A DNA stretch of 64,000 bases from Amaranthus tricolor (GCF_026212465.1 NC_080053.1:8685459-8749458); one strand, 5' to 3'; positions 48,090 through 63,037 are shown, counted from the stretch's first letter. The notes: generated by a model from the letters alone, not told the origin. Translations and numbers: made by a program.

Positions 48090-50369
48090 ATTGATCATTT
48101 TTAGATCAAAATTGAAACTTTTATAACAAAGCAGCCATGAACTCTTAATTAAACACTACACCTACAACTTTATTTCCAAGTCTATTATGAACAAAAACTA
48201 TTGAGGAAAGAGCAATGTCACTATTATTGATTGATGTTAAAGAGTACAAGTACTATTATTTTCCATTAGAACCATCATATTGCATTAAATAAGAGTACTT
48301 ATATTGTGCAATGTTGGTAACACTATTATTGATAGTGTTATTGACCATTCATTTGTTGTTTGGAAATCGTCCATAGAATGATAGATTAATATTATTTTAT
48401 TAACTCCGTTTTGAAATTGTAAAAATAGAACCATATTTAGGTAGAAATTTATCAGTTCAATGTTAAGATTGATCAGTATAGGTCAAAATTAAATATTTTT
48501 ATTTTAATTGAAAATGATTGATATATTTAAGGTTTACTTTAAGTTGAAATTAATACCTTTAAGATTAAAATTGATAAATGCCTAGAAAATGGAAAAAAAA
48601 TAAGGGAAAGCATGTGAGGCTGTTACACATGCGAATTAGACGGGCACAAATTTACAGTCTCATAATGAGTCTCAGTCAAGTTTTTGTGCTTCTCCAGTCC
48701 CTTTCCATCTTCTTTCCCGTTTCATTTCTAGAGTCTTGAATACGCCTCAAGTTCAACTCTCCCATACTCCTGCAATTCACAGTAACCGACCAACATTTAG
48801 CTCCATCTCCAAAATGCCACGATTCAACGCATCCATTGTATGCCCATCTACTCGAGCCAATTCATTGCCAACTGCCCACATCCTCCCTATAGCGTGGGAG
48901 AGCCCCTACAGTGCCTCATGCCTCTTGCTCCGACAGCCACCACAAGTAGCACGCTGCAACCATTCATTCGATTGAGGTGCTACTCTACCACCTCGGACTT
49001 AGCTAGCCAATAGCCTAGAATCGATGCTTTGTTACCATCTTTATAAACAATATTGGTGGATACAGTGTGAGGTCAACGAGGTTAGTTGACAACCCTAAAA
49101 TGCAAAATAAAATAACTATCCTAAATAAGTTGGTTACACAAAGAAAATAACAGGATTCGAAACCCATAACTTACATTCTGCCATTTCATATATTTTTTTC
49201 TTTTACCCACCCAATAATACTTTCAATCCCAAAGAAAGTAAGAAACCCTTCATCAGTAATGTCACTATCATTCCAATTTCCAAACCCGAGTACCTAGCCC
49301 GCTGTCTTCTAACTCTCCTATTGGTGCCACTACCTGACCACCACCGTCTGCCGCACCAGCCACAAGCCCAGCCGCACGCCCGCTTTGCTCTTCTCTCCAA
49401 CCTCCATCATTAATTGGACCAAATGTCTTCTTTAAGGTTATATTTTCTTTTTTATTTGAAATTTATTGTCATTTGATATAAGGAAAAATTGTTAAAAACT
49501 ACCTCTAAAAAGTGGTCTTTTGTGAAAAACTACCTACAATAAATTTTTTTGTCAAAAACTACCTTAAAAATATAGTTTATTTATCAAAGACTACCAATTA
49601 ACAGAATCATCTATATTGACTGTTATTTTTAACATTGACCAACATGTGATATGCACATGACTATTAGATGAGCTATTAAATATATAATTAATTAAATAAA
49701 ATAAAAGGAACATTTTTAAACTCACATATCACTTCATCTTCAACCTCAACTCACCCTTTTATTCTAGAAATCAATTGCATTTTCAACCTTCATCTTCAAT
49801 AAAACCTACTATGAATGTCCATGAAGAGCACATGCATTCCGCATCTAATAGATGAACAACTATCAATACAAGACCATTTATTCTTCTTTCTTATTATTTC
49901 TTCTTTTACACTTACTCATTTTGTTCTCTTCTCCAACCTCTTCTTTTGGAGGTGGTATTTTTGTTGTTCCTTTCTTTTTCCTTTATAGCAAAATTCAAAA
50001 TTAAATCTTACTTTTGTGATTCAGAATTTGAAGTTGAAAATTGCCAATTGATTACTGGTACAAACTATTTTCTGGATCCAGATCCTACCCGAATTCGATG
50101 GGTCTTAAAAAATAAAACCTAGACCCTTAAAAAAGGGGAGAGTTTGGAACATGTCCAATAGAATCCTAGACCCATGACCATCCCTACTTGTGGCGAATTC
50201 ATGTATTTGGATAAGCCACTAACATAATTTATTTGAAAAACTGGTTATAAAATATTTGGGGATCTAAAATCAATATCATAAGTTCATAACCTAACGGCTG
50301 CAGGTTTGAATCTACATGCTAACTCTTTTTTTAATTTTTTTTTCCAGTTTTGAAATTATCCCACTAAAC
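48090..50369. other. intergenic with repeat text, no firm gene
   Basis: 48093-48147 repeats the sequence at 46514-46570 left of the LINE. 48660-49000 and 49210-49400 are GC-richer and give short open frames of 79 and 65 codons with no recognisable domain. 49475-49600 contains repeated AAAACTACC phrases (TTGTTAAAAACTACC, GTGAAAAACTACC, GTCAAAAACTACC), like one end of a transposon whose other end I do not see. 50300 has a box-B-like GGTTTGAATCT. Confidence 0.4.
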
Positions 50370-50555
50370 CCCAAGTTTTGTTCGACATCTTCCATTTGCC
50401 ATTTCAAGTTTTAAACAATCCTCTCTACGCGCCAGCTTCAAGTCTGAAACCAAGCTCAACCACCGTTTCAACGTCCAAGGCTGACGCGCAGACGCCTGAT
50501 CTTGATTCCACCAGCTTCTCACTACTGCTTTCCCTTCAATCTTCTCTTCTCGCAG
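50370..50555 (+). other. probable 5' untranslated exon of the ataxin-10-like gene
   Basis: GC-richer, CT-rich sequence ending TCTCTTCTCGCAG|GTGATTG, a good plant donor site. The matching acceptor is TTTGTGCAG at 51930, four bases before the ATG of the main coding block. The intron would be 50556-51930. Confidence 0.5.
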
Positions 50556-51934
50556 GTGATTGTTTCGGCATTCAATTTGGTTTTACGTTTTTGATTCAAT
50601 ATCTATTTGTTGTTTGATTAAATCTCTACTTGTTTGATCCATAAACTTGGAATAATTGTGGGTAATTGTTCGATACAGTCTGCATTCTGCCTTCAATCTC
50701 TATTTTTCGATAAATGACAATTATTTGATTTATGAACTTAAAATAATTGTGGGTAATTGTTTGATTTAACCTACTTTCTTCCTTCAATCTCTATTTGGGG
50801 ATATTTTTTTGATTTAATTAGAAGAACATTACGGCCCATTTGATAGGCATTAATAAACCGCGGTAATCGGAATGAAAAGTATTGTAATTTTGGTTGAAAA
50901 ATCTCTGGGCTACCTTGATGGCCATGCTTAAAACCTTCAATCATCTCTGTTTCTTTCATAAAATTCATTTCAATGCAATACCATTAGGAGATCTTGTATT
51001 AGGTGGTAATGAAAATTTATAAAAAAAGCTTTTTTTTTTATCAAAGTTTCATTACCATAGGAAAAGTCATGGAACTTTTGATGAAATTTTAAACTATATA
51101 TCATTCCATTACTATCATTGGTACCACTAACCAAACGGACTACGGACTGTTAGAGTAAAACTCCAAAGTCTAAAGTTATTAGCCGTGGAAGTTACAGGAT
51201 AATTTAAAATAAAGAATAAGCCGGGTGTTGTACTCGAAGTCGAAAAATACTAAACGATAAAATTATTGGTCTTGACGAAACCATAGTCTGAAGGTGTTGT
51301 AAGTCTTATTTTAACGTTAATTTTATGCGGTGGTTGCCAATTTATATTGATTGAAAGTTATTTCCATTGATGTATTCAGTTTGTTTTCAAATATATTATT
51401 CTAATGATGAGAAAGTAACAACAATGCCAAAGTCTTAGCAAATAATATACAGTCGACTATATAAATCAAAATAATCAATATGAGAGATGTTAGAAAAGAT
51501 TATACTTTATCCGATTCAATCTAATAGTACTTGTCTATAACCAAGAAAATCAATTTCAATAGTCATTCACATATATCCTCATTCTATCTATTAAGATTAT
51601 ACTTTGTCCGGTTCTATCTAATAGTACTTGTCTATAACTTGAATATAGGGAGGAAATATGTCATTGAATTTTAGCCACTATTATAAAGCTCTTTATGTTT
51701 TTCTATGTAGATAAGTAGCCTTGAACTCTAAAAGTGATGGTGAAATTATTTTCTTATTCAATGTTCATGTGGTTCACCCTCGAATATGATTCCTTGTTGG
51801 ATGATAATGTAGTAAAGCATTAGAATATGTGTTCAGTTTATCTGCTATTGTGTGGTGTAGTCATCAAAGCTTTTTTAAATGACCAAATTCGAACAGATAT
51901 GACTAATGTGTTTTCTGGTAATTTGTGCAGTAAA

Positions 51935-53509
51935 ATGAATGCTGCAATGTCTGCGAAATTAAATGTCCCAAAGGATGTTCTACAGCCATTGCTAAAGGCT
52001 TCAAATTCGTCAACATTGAGTGAAGCCTTAGAAAAGCTTATTGTTGTTTCAAAAAGCGATGATGGACGATCAGATCTTGCATCGAAGCATATACTCCTAA
52101 TTGTACTCCAGCTACTTCAGCATCTCTCGTATCCATCGGCACATCCTGTTCTCTTGCTGTCTCTTAGACTTCTCAGAAATCTATGTGCAGGAGATGCGGT
52201 GAATCAGGCTTTGTTCATTGAGCAGAACGGTGCTGCAATCGTTTCCAGTGCAATCAATTTTGTGGGCTATGATTCTGATAATTCAGCTTGCACAATTGTA
52301 CACACTGCCTTACAGGTGGTAGCAAATTCTTCACTTTCCGGGAAGGAAAGTCAGTGTGTAATATGGGTCCAATTTTTCCCTGATTTTTTTCTCAGAATCG
52401 CTAGTATTCGCAGAAGGGAAACTTGTGATCCTTTGAGTATGATTATTTGTACTTGTTGCGATGGAAACATTTACTTGTATTCTGAGCTTTGCAGAAATCC
52501 AGGATTGGCGATCATTGCTGAAATTGTTCGTACAGCTTCAGAAGGTATTATATTTTTTATTCGAATTTCATTAGCTTTACATGTTTTGGAGTCTAATTGG
52601 GGTCTCTATTATTATCTCTACTAGTTGGATTTGGAGAAGATTGGGTCAAGATACTACTGTCAAGAATTTGTTTGGAGGAATCTCGTTTACCTGCATTGTT
52701 CCAGTATCTAAATGATGACTTTGACAAACTAGAAGATCATGAAAGTAGAAATATTCATTTTACAGGAGACCAAGCTTTCCTTTTGCGCATTGTGTCTGAA
52801 ACTTTGAATGAAAGACTCGAGGATATTCATGTTGGTTTGGAGTTTGCTGTATATATTCTTGGGTTCTTTGAGAATGCTATCAAAGCTATCGATTTTTACA
52901 CCAGGGGCCAGTCAAAGCTGCCCACTGGCGTCCCTTCTATTGATTGTCCTTGGATACTCGCTCATTCTTTTGAGAGATGTATGTGCGCAAGGGAGTACGA
53001 CAGTTTCTGAAGATTACGAAATTCTAGATGTTGTAGCTTCATTAGTGTCTAGGGGGCTTTTGGATTTGCTATTATCCCTACTCAATGAGCTTGAATTACC
53101 AACATCAATCAGGAAAACTATGAAACCGGATATGAACCAAGTGCCATCTTCTCATTCGCCAAAGATGTGTCCATACCTGGGTTTCAGAAGAGACATTGTT
53201 GCAGTCATCGGAAATTGTTTATACAGAAGGAAAAATGTACAAGATGAAGTGAGAAAAAAGAACTGTATATTTCTTCTTTTACAGCAATGTGTTCTCGATG
53301 ACGATAATCCCTTCTTAAGGGAATGGGGCATATGGTGTGCCAGCAATTTGTTGCAAGGTAATGATGATAACAAGCAGATTGTTGCTGATATGGAGATGCA
53401 AGGCACTGTAGAGGTTCCTGAACTTGCTCAGCTAGGCCTGCAGGTTAAAATTGACCCCAATACTAGACATGCTACGCTTGTAAATATGACTGGAGCTGCT
53501 TTAGCGTAG
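51935..53509 (+). pseudogene. ataxin-10-like ARM-repeat protein, frameshifted copy
   Basis: Plant homolog of ataxin-10; the exact cellular role in plants is poorly defined. Exon A is 51935-52544, an 80-nt GT-AG intron follows, and exon B is 52625-53509. The N-terminal part has ARM-like helices (HILLIVLQLLQHL, LLLSLRLLRNLCAGDAVNQA). The C-terminal part is the Ataxin-10 domain (GFRRDIVAVIGNCLYRRKNVQ, DDDNPFLREWGIWCASNLL, ending near LVNMTG). The frame is clean to GVPSID at 52944, then one extra base (about 52945) shifts it. Homology resumes at once in the next frame with LGYSLILLRDVCA. Without the shift the protein would be about 497 residues. In the frame as given it stops at 53010, losing the conserved C-terminal domain. 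It could be a real lesion or a one-base assembly error, since the rest shows no decay. Confidence 0.88.
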
Positions 53510-54063
53510 GGCGTAGGGTATTGACTTAGTAGTTTTAGTTGTGTGCTTGATGATATTGGGGTAATGCAATGTCATAAATGTTTTCCACCCTTACCTTGCA
53601 ACATGCAGGTAGTGAGTTGGATACCCTACAGTAGCATAATGTCAATTTTTTTTAAATGCAGTGCCTTCACGTGTGGGCAAATTAGGGTACATATATCCAC
53701 TCCTAGCCCCTGGGTCGATCCCTCATAGCACCATTTGTAACATAAGAAATGTTCATGAAAATTAAAAAAATTAAATATTTTTAGATGCTTAAAATATTTT
53801 TTTATTGAATAAAAATTAATGGAGAACAGGAAAGGAGAAAGGACCATAAGCATTAAAAATATACACAATAGTTAGTGAAAAAAGATATGAAGATCACCCA
53901 TATTAAGAAATATTAAATTAAAATTAGTGCGAAACATGTGAGAATTATAAGCAATATCAAAATATTAAAATACAGTTACGGAAAAGTATGTAAAATCCAT
54001 AAGCATTAAAAAATTGGAAAAATTACATATAATAATCCAATTTTTTCATGATTTTCATTATTA
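53510..54063. other. downstream of the ataxin-10-like gene, AT-rich
   Basis: Includes a likely 3' UTR. From about 54010 it contains TATAATAATCCAATTTTTTC, resembling the left arm of the MITE at 17-463; the pack-MULE inserted beside or into this text. Confidence 0.4.
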
Positions 54064-54283
54064 GGAATATTATCAATGGTACCCCTGTACTACAGGAAAA
54101 TATCAATGGTACCCCAGTTAATTTCAATGGTACCCCCAAGTATATGCTAATTACAACCGTGACACTATTAATCATTTTTCTGTTAAATGCCCGTTAAATT
54201 TTGAATTTAATCTAACCATGGTTAGTTTCTTCTTCTTCCCTTTTCCATTTCCTCTTCCTGCTCTCCTTCCATGACTGCTTCAT

Positions 54284-54409
54284 CTCAGATGGGATTTCAC
54301 CATAAAACGAGTTGTTCGAGAGCTTGAGAATGGCAAGATTACTCAATTTACCAATCCAAGATGGTATAACTCCACTCAATTTGTTGCTCGACAACGAAAT
54401 CCAGTTCAT
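54284..54409 (-). pseudogene. captured BRI1-like LRR fragment
   Basis: 42 codons read NWISLSSNKLSGVIPSWIGK then LSNLAILKLSNNSFYGEIPS, about two leucine-rich repeats. The wording (WISLS-N-L-G-IP-WIG-L-LAILKLSNNSF) closely resembles the repeats of the brassinosteroid receptor BRI1 just before its late ectodomain. Only this short piece is present, with no kinase or signal peptide. It runs into the terminal repeat at its 3' end. Confidence 0.8.
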
Positions 54410-54880
54410 CAAATTGAAAGTTAGAACATTAGGCATCATATTCCAACATTCAACAACACTTTTATAAAAGTTCAAGGCCTTCTCAAACTGACCTACTTGA
54501 ACAATAACATAAAAAATCGAGTTAAACGATCAAATAGTCGGTTTTCAATTGAATTCATCATCCATTCGATTAAACAAGTCAATGGCTTTCTCATGCGAAA
54601 AATGCTTTATCATAAACTTTAAACACTAAAATGAAATCTTTTTCTTTAAAAACTCTACATTCACATTTCATTCTATCAAAATCCCTCTCCAATGACTTAA
54701 ATTTCCCAGAATTAGCATAAGTATCAATGAGAGAATAAAAGGTGGAATCACCCAATTGGTAAGAACCCATTTTCTTGGATGAATTAAAAATACCCACCAA
54801 GATGAACTTAAAGAGTAATTCACCAACTTACTTGAAATAGTAAACAATATGGTATTGGGGTTTTTTGAGATGAACCCAGT
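54410..54880 (-). pseudogene. captured PPR-protein fragment
   Basis: Reads DSTFYSLIDTYANSGKFKSL, DFDRMKCECRVF and, after a frameshift near 54590 and stops, further helices ending FEKALNFYKSVVECW and MMPNVLTFNL. These are pentatricopeptide-repeat helices. The fragment is joined directly, in the same frame, to the LRR fragment at 54409. Confidence 0.78.
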
Positions 54881-55193
54881 AATGGGCATTACTAGAAAAA
54901 TCCAATCTTTGAAATCCAACACCTTTTTACCCTTTTTGTTTGTTGGAAAGAAGTTTGTTCGCTCTTTTCTGCATATTCGGGTTGATTATTGTCGGGCTTG
55001 AGATGAAGCAGCTATGGAAGGAGAGCAAGAAGAGGAAAGGGAAAAGGGAAGAAGAAGAAACTAACCATGGTTAGGTTAAATTCAAAATTTAACGGACATT
55101 TATCGGAAAAATGATTAATCATGTCGCGGTTGTATTTAGCATATACTTGGGGGGTACCATTGAAATTAACTGGGGTACCATTGATAATATCCC

Positions 55194-55273
<80 letters not shown>
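55194..55273. repeat. (TTA)n microsatellite at the pack-MULE edge
   Basis: About 26 TTA/ATT units starting exactly at the presumed target duplication ttattatta. Poly-Ile or poly-Tyr frames through it are artefacts. Confidence 0.9.
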
Positions 55274-55299
55274 TTCATAAAATAATAATGGAAATAAAA

Positions 55300-55572
55300 A
55301 GATTAAGTTATTATAGGTCATTTACCTGGACTTAATATTTAAAATACAATATAATTATTAAACCGAGGGAGAGAAAAAAAATGAAATTACCAAATATAAA
55401 AAAAAACTTATAATTTAAACCTAATACTTTATTTTAAGAGAAATAAATTATAAAAAAAATCAAGAACTTAAGAATGATTGGAATAAAATTCAAAACCGAA
55501 TTAGAAATAATAAAACGAAACGATGATTGAATTTGTCAAAATATTTAAGATTAAGAAAAAGGGTTTATTACA
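55300..55572 (-). repeat. partial 3' LTR of the minus-strand Gypsy element
   Basis: On the minus strand a polypurine tract GTTAAGGGGGGAAGAGT (55574-55590) is followed by TGTAATAAACCC, an LTR-like start at 55572. The AT-rich sequence below fits an LTR, but its far end is not identifiable because the microsatellite and pack-MULE lie next to it. Confidence 0.5.
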
Positions 55573-55573
55573 A

Positions 55574-58796
<3,223 letters not shown>

Positions 58797-59317
58797 CTTT
58801 TTTCTTTTAATACTATTAAATAATCCAATAATGTACAATGTAATAAACAATGATTAATCCAATGATAATCACCAATTAACACCAATAATCACCAATAATC
58901 TCTTTGTAAACTCTCGATCGTATATAAAATATAATAATAAGTACATATACAAATTAAAGTCCTAAATCTAAACTAATTACATTATTTACCAAGAACAAAA
59001 TTAGCAAGATACGTGACAATTTTGTTTTTCAATTTGCATATTTCCCCATCTCTCAAAGGGCGTGTTTCCCTTGGAATGTCGTATAAAACCTATAATATAA
59101 TATAAAATTAAAAGATACATAAACATTAGATTTTACCAATAATAGTAACTATATAATATATATTATAATTTAAGAACGTAACAAATACTTTCGGCATCTA
59201 TGTTTTCGACTCCAACCTCCTTCATGGATTGTAAGATATCGTCCATGTATTTGAGAGTGTAGTAGCCGCAATCAACGGAATTATAAGCTTGTCGAAAGCA
59301 CTAAGAGAAAATAGATG

Positions 59318-60112
59318 TTAGTTGCAAAAACGCTTAAAAACCCTTAAAATCGCAACTTAGCACGTAATTTCCAGCATATGACTATGATTTACAATTCTAA
59401 CCACTTCAACACAATAACATATACCAAATAGTGTTGTGTGCCAAGTTTCGTGCAATTTAAACCAAGTCAAGTTTGAGCTACTTTATGCACAAAAGTGCCA
59501 AAAACACTTAAAAACCCATAAAATCGCAACTTAACACGTAATTTGTAGCATATGACTAAGATTTACAATTCTAAACACTTCTACACAATAATATGCACCA
59601 AATAGTGTTGTGTGCCAAGTTTCGTGCATAACAAACCAAGTTTAAGCTACTTTATGCACGAAAGTGCCAAAATAGCTTAAAAACCCATAAAATTGCAACT
59701 TACCAAGTAATATTAAGAATATGACTATGATTTACAATTCTAACCATTTCAACACAATAATATATACCAAATAGTGTTGTGTGCCAAGTTTCGTGCAAAA
59801 CAAACCAAGTTTGAGCTACTTTATGCGCGAAAGTGCCAAAATAGCTTAAAAACACATAAAATCGCAACTTACCAAGTAATATTAAGAATATGACTATGAT
59901 TTACAATTCTAACCACTTCAACACGATAATATATACCAAATAGTGTTGTGTGCCAAGTTTCGTGCAAAACAAACTAAGTTTGAGTTACTTTATGCGCGAA
60001 AGTGCCAAAATAGCTTAAAACCCGTAACAACTTACCAAGTAATATTAAGAATATGACTAAGATTTACAATTCTAAACACTTAAAATTCCATAAAATCGAA
60101 TAGTATCGTGTA
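59318..60112. repeat. tandem array, unit about 169-174 bp, four and a half copies
   Basis: The phrase CCAAATAGTGTTGTGTGCCA recurs near 59424, 59598, 59767 and 59936 (spacings 174, 169, 169). Each is followed by AGTTTCGTGCA, a TTGAGCTACTTTATGC-like phrase, AAAGTGCCAAAA and TAAAATCGCAACTTA. A partial fifth unit (AAGATTTACAATTCTAAACA) follows. Copies are highly similar, so the array is recent. It lies in the intron of the Ulp1-like gene. Confidence 0.9.
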
Positions 60113-60252
60113 CCTACACTGTTGTCCATTTCGAAAATGTGGCTCTATATATAGATCTCATTTCTCCACGCAATTTTTTCATTGTGTTGAAACGAATGGG
60201 AAAAGTATAACTATTTATATATCAATGAATGTAATAATATTAATGTAATACT

Positions 60253-60400
<148 letters not shown>

Positions 60401-61553
60401 CTTACTTAAATGAAATTGGTAAAATTTATAAAATTACGTATGCATTCAACAATTCTTTGCGGTTTTTGTAATGAGTCGAAGACGTGCACAGTGTTCGTTA
60501 AAGGACATATAACCAAAAGTATCCAATGCAAACTACACAACTTTTAACATATATTCTTAACGAACTCTAATTAACCAAAAAATTAAGTAATAATCATTCA
60601 TTTAATCCTAATTTACAATATTAATAATAAACCACCATAATTTATAAATTGTTCAAAAAATATGTATATTGTAATAAGAAGATTTCTTTAACCCAAGTAA
60701 TAATAAATTTAACCATAAACAACCCTAATTAAACCTAATTTACAAACTATAAAAAAATTATGATAAATTTAAAACTTAAAAACCACAACTACATACACAA
60801 GAAATTACTTAAAAATATAACAAAACATGAAGTGTATGATAAATTTTAAACTTAAAAACAACAACTACATACACATTGATAAATTATGATAAATTTAAAC
60901 CTAATTTTCATAATCAAAATGAAAATTATACCTTAAATTTTCGTGGGTTTTGGGTTGTGTATAACCTATACCATGAAAAAAGAAGAATTAGTATAAAAAA
61001 AAACTAAGCCCTAAAACACAATTAATGAAGCTTGAACAACAATGGGTTTGAGAACTAAGCTTTAAAAAATTATACCTTGAAGAAGAGCAAGAACTAAGCC
61101 CAAATTTCGTGGGTTTGAGAAGAGCAACAACAATGTACGTACATTCGTGCAGTTTGAAGCAGTAGATGATGAAGAAGAGCAAGGACAAAGATGATGAAGA
61201 AGAGCAAGGACAAAGATGATGAAGAAGAGGGATTGAAGAGAAGAAACAGTCATGGGTTTTTTGAAGAGGTTTTTTAAAGAGAATGAAACAATCACTGGTA
61301 GTTTAATGAAACAACATAATGAAGATGAGTATTTTGCATTTTAATGTTAAAAGGCGGGTTTTTGAAGAAGTTATATGCTGCGGGCAAAGCAAAAACCGCA
61401 GCATTTGATGATCCATAAGGTTATATGCTGCGGGCAACTAGAAAACCGCAACATTTGTTGACTATAATTTTTTCTAATTCTTTTTCCTATTTATTGCTGC
61501 GTATATTAAAAACCGCAGCAAATGATTAGCGGCAGATACATTTTTTTCCACTA

Positions 61554-62370
61554 GTGAAAGATTCCTATAAATCTCCAATGGATAATCATAAAAGATACAA
61601 TCACACAGGAAAGGTGTACCATCAGGTAAATGGATACACAATTGGGATTTTGGAGGTTTCAAAGAAATAGAAAATATGTGGAGAAAAGAAAATTTTCCAG
61701 AAATCACTTTACCTTCAATTTCAAACTCCTAGTGTAAGCCATGATAATGATCCCCAATTGCATGCAGGCCTACTGATGCTCTAGTCTCATTCCTCTGATT
61801 GCCAAATGTTCTGTTACCTGCAGCTTTCGATGTTGTTTTTCTCTAATTGAACGTTTCCCTATAGTTATTAGCCAAATGTCCCTCCTTGTGACACTTGTAA
61901 CATACAATCTTCCCACTACAGTTTCGGCCTCGATGATCTTTTCCACATAACCTACATTTCCACTGTGTCGGCCTTGCTACAGTCTGAAACGGCTTCTTCC
62001 CATCATTCTTGGCCTTCTTGTATCCACCGCCACCACTAATTTCATTATTTCTTTTATTAAACCCATCTTCTTTTTCCAAAATACGCTCGTACTTCAAGGC
62101 TTGGTTGTACAAATCATCAAAATCTTGGTATTTAGAGGTGCCTTTTTGGATCCTGAGATTCAAACCCTCAAAAAATCTAATCGCCTTGCCTCTATCAGAG
62201 ATCACTATTTCGGTAGCAAATCTAGCTAGCTCTCTGAACTTACTTGCGTATTCGATCACTGACACAGTTCCCTGCCTCAGAAAGAAGAATTCATTCTCTT
62301 TCTTTCTCTGAAGTGAGGGCAGGTAACTTTGCCGGTCCCGTCGCTTGATGGTGAAACAGAGCTTAGTAAA
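61554..62370 (-). pseudogene. Gypsy gag and start of protease, degenerate
   Basis: Upstream part of the same Gypsy element as 55574-58580. The gag domain (62265-61990) has SVIEYASKFRELARFATEIV and ends in a double zinc-knuckle region (CRLCGKDHRGRNC and CYKCHKEGHLANNY); the last Cys of the second knuckle is Tyr. After a stop, a protease-like block (61707-61554) reads KPPKSQLCIHLPDGTPFLCD then FYDYPLEIYRNLS. The CACTA insertion begins there. About 60 residues of protease sequence expected before ETISAIQ are not on the other side, so insertion was accompanied by loss. The element's 5' LTR is not seen. Confidence 0.82.
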
Positions 62371-62404
62371 TTAAAAGGTTATTTTGTGCAGTGGCCTATA
62401 ATTT

Positions 62405-63037
62405 ATGGTTCTATTTGATGATACAGTTAGTATTGAATATCGTTATGTTAATTTTTTTATATCAGCAATGAAAATATTATTTTTATTTATCTTATTTATT
62501 TCACAAATTTTTAGAAAGGACAATGCATTGAAAACCATATCACAAAGCAAGGAACAAGTCAGTAGTTGTGATCCATATAGAACATGGGAGTCGGGTGTGA
62601 GCTCGGATAATATATTAGCAATTTTTGATTGTGGGGATCTTGATATGGATGCATCAGAACTTGCCTTGTTTAAAATGATCATGCTTCAAGAAAATCCAGA
62701 CACAATTATTGTTTCAATAAACGCATCATTACTTTATTATCAGCAAAACAAAGAAATATGGGTTATATCCAAAGAAATTTCCGAAATGATGAATAAAGCA
62801 TGGTTAAATGTGTCAATATTTTATGTCTACATCTTGTAAACATCTAAACTTCATCTCTACGTGGGTTACATGCCTTACAATAATATTTTTTCCTTTGATA
62901 TTGAAATTTAATAGGAGGTTGAATACTCTCTAGAGTTTGGGCTATTTAAAATTTTGTCTGGAAACTTGTCTCAAGAGTTTGAGGAGTCTGTCAAAAATGT
63001 TTTCTGGAACAATTTTGAGTCAATTCGTAAACAATAA
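62405..63037 (+). CDS. hypothetical two-exon gene fragment
   Basis: I do not recognise this protein. Block 1 (62405-62809) reads, among others, WESGVSSDNILAIFDCGDLD, ELALFKMIMLQENPDTIIVS and KEISEMMNKAWLN, and meets a GTGTCA donor. After a 105-nt intron with an AATAG acceptor, block 2 (62915-63037) reads EVEYSLEFGLFKILSGNLSQ, then FEESVKNVFWNNFESIRK and a stop. Both blocks are in phase, and composition looks coding. The first 36 codons include a very hydrophobic stretch that may instead be an intron ending at TTTTTAG (62513), which would make the real exon start 62514. It lies next to the broken Gypsy gag, so it may be an upstream-truncated host gene or an unrecognised element protein. Confidence 0.4.

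Larger units (their letters stand above)
54064..55193. mobile_element. pack-MULE: Mutator-like element carrying two gene fragments
   Basis: Terminal inverted repeats of about 210 bp (54064-54290 and the inverse at about 54985-55193) share TATTATCAATGGTACCCC, AATTTCAATGGTACCCC, CAAGTATATGCTAA and ACTAACCATGGTTAG-like blocks. Flanks tcattatta and ttattatta match at 8 of 9 bases, consistent with a 9-bp duplication. The left arm has an extra 31-bp partial duplication of its terminal GGTACCCC segment. The interior has host-gene fragments instead of a transposase, the definition of a pack-MULE. Confidence 0.88.

Noticed and set aside
48736..49400. Open frames of 79 (+) and 65 (-) codons
   Set aside because: Slightly GC-richer but with no domain, splice context or family resemblance; kept only as a note in the intergenic entry.
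55012..55335. Open frames with poly-Ile or poly-Tyr
   Set aside because: Produced by the (TTA)n microsatellite and the pack-MULE terminal repeat.
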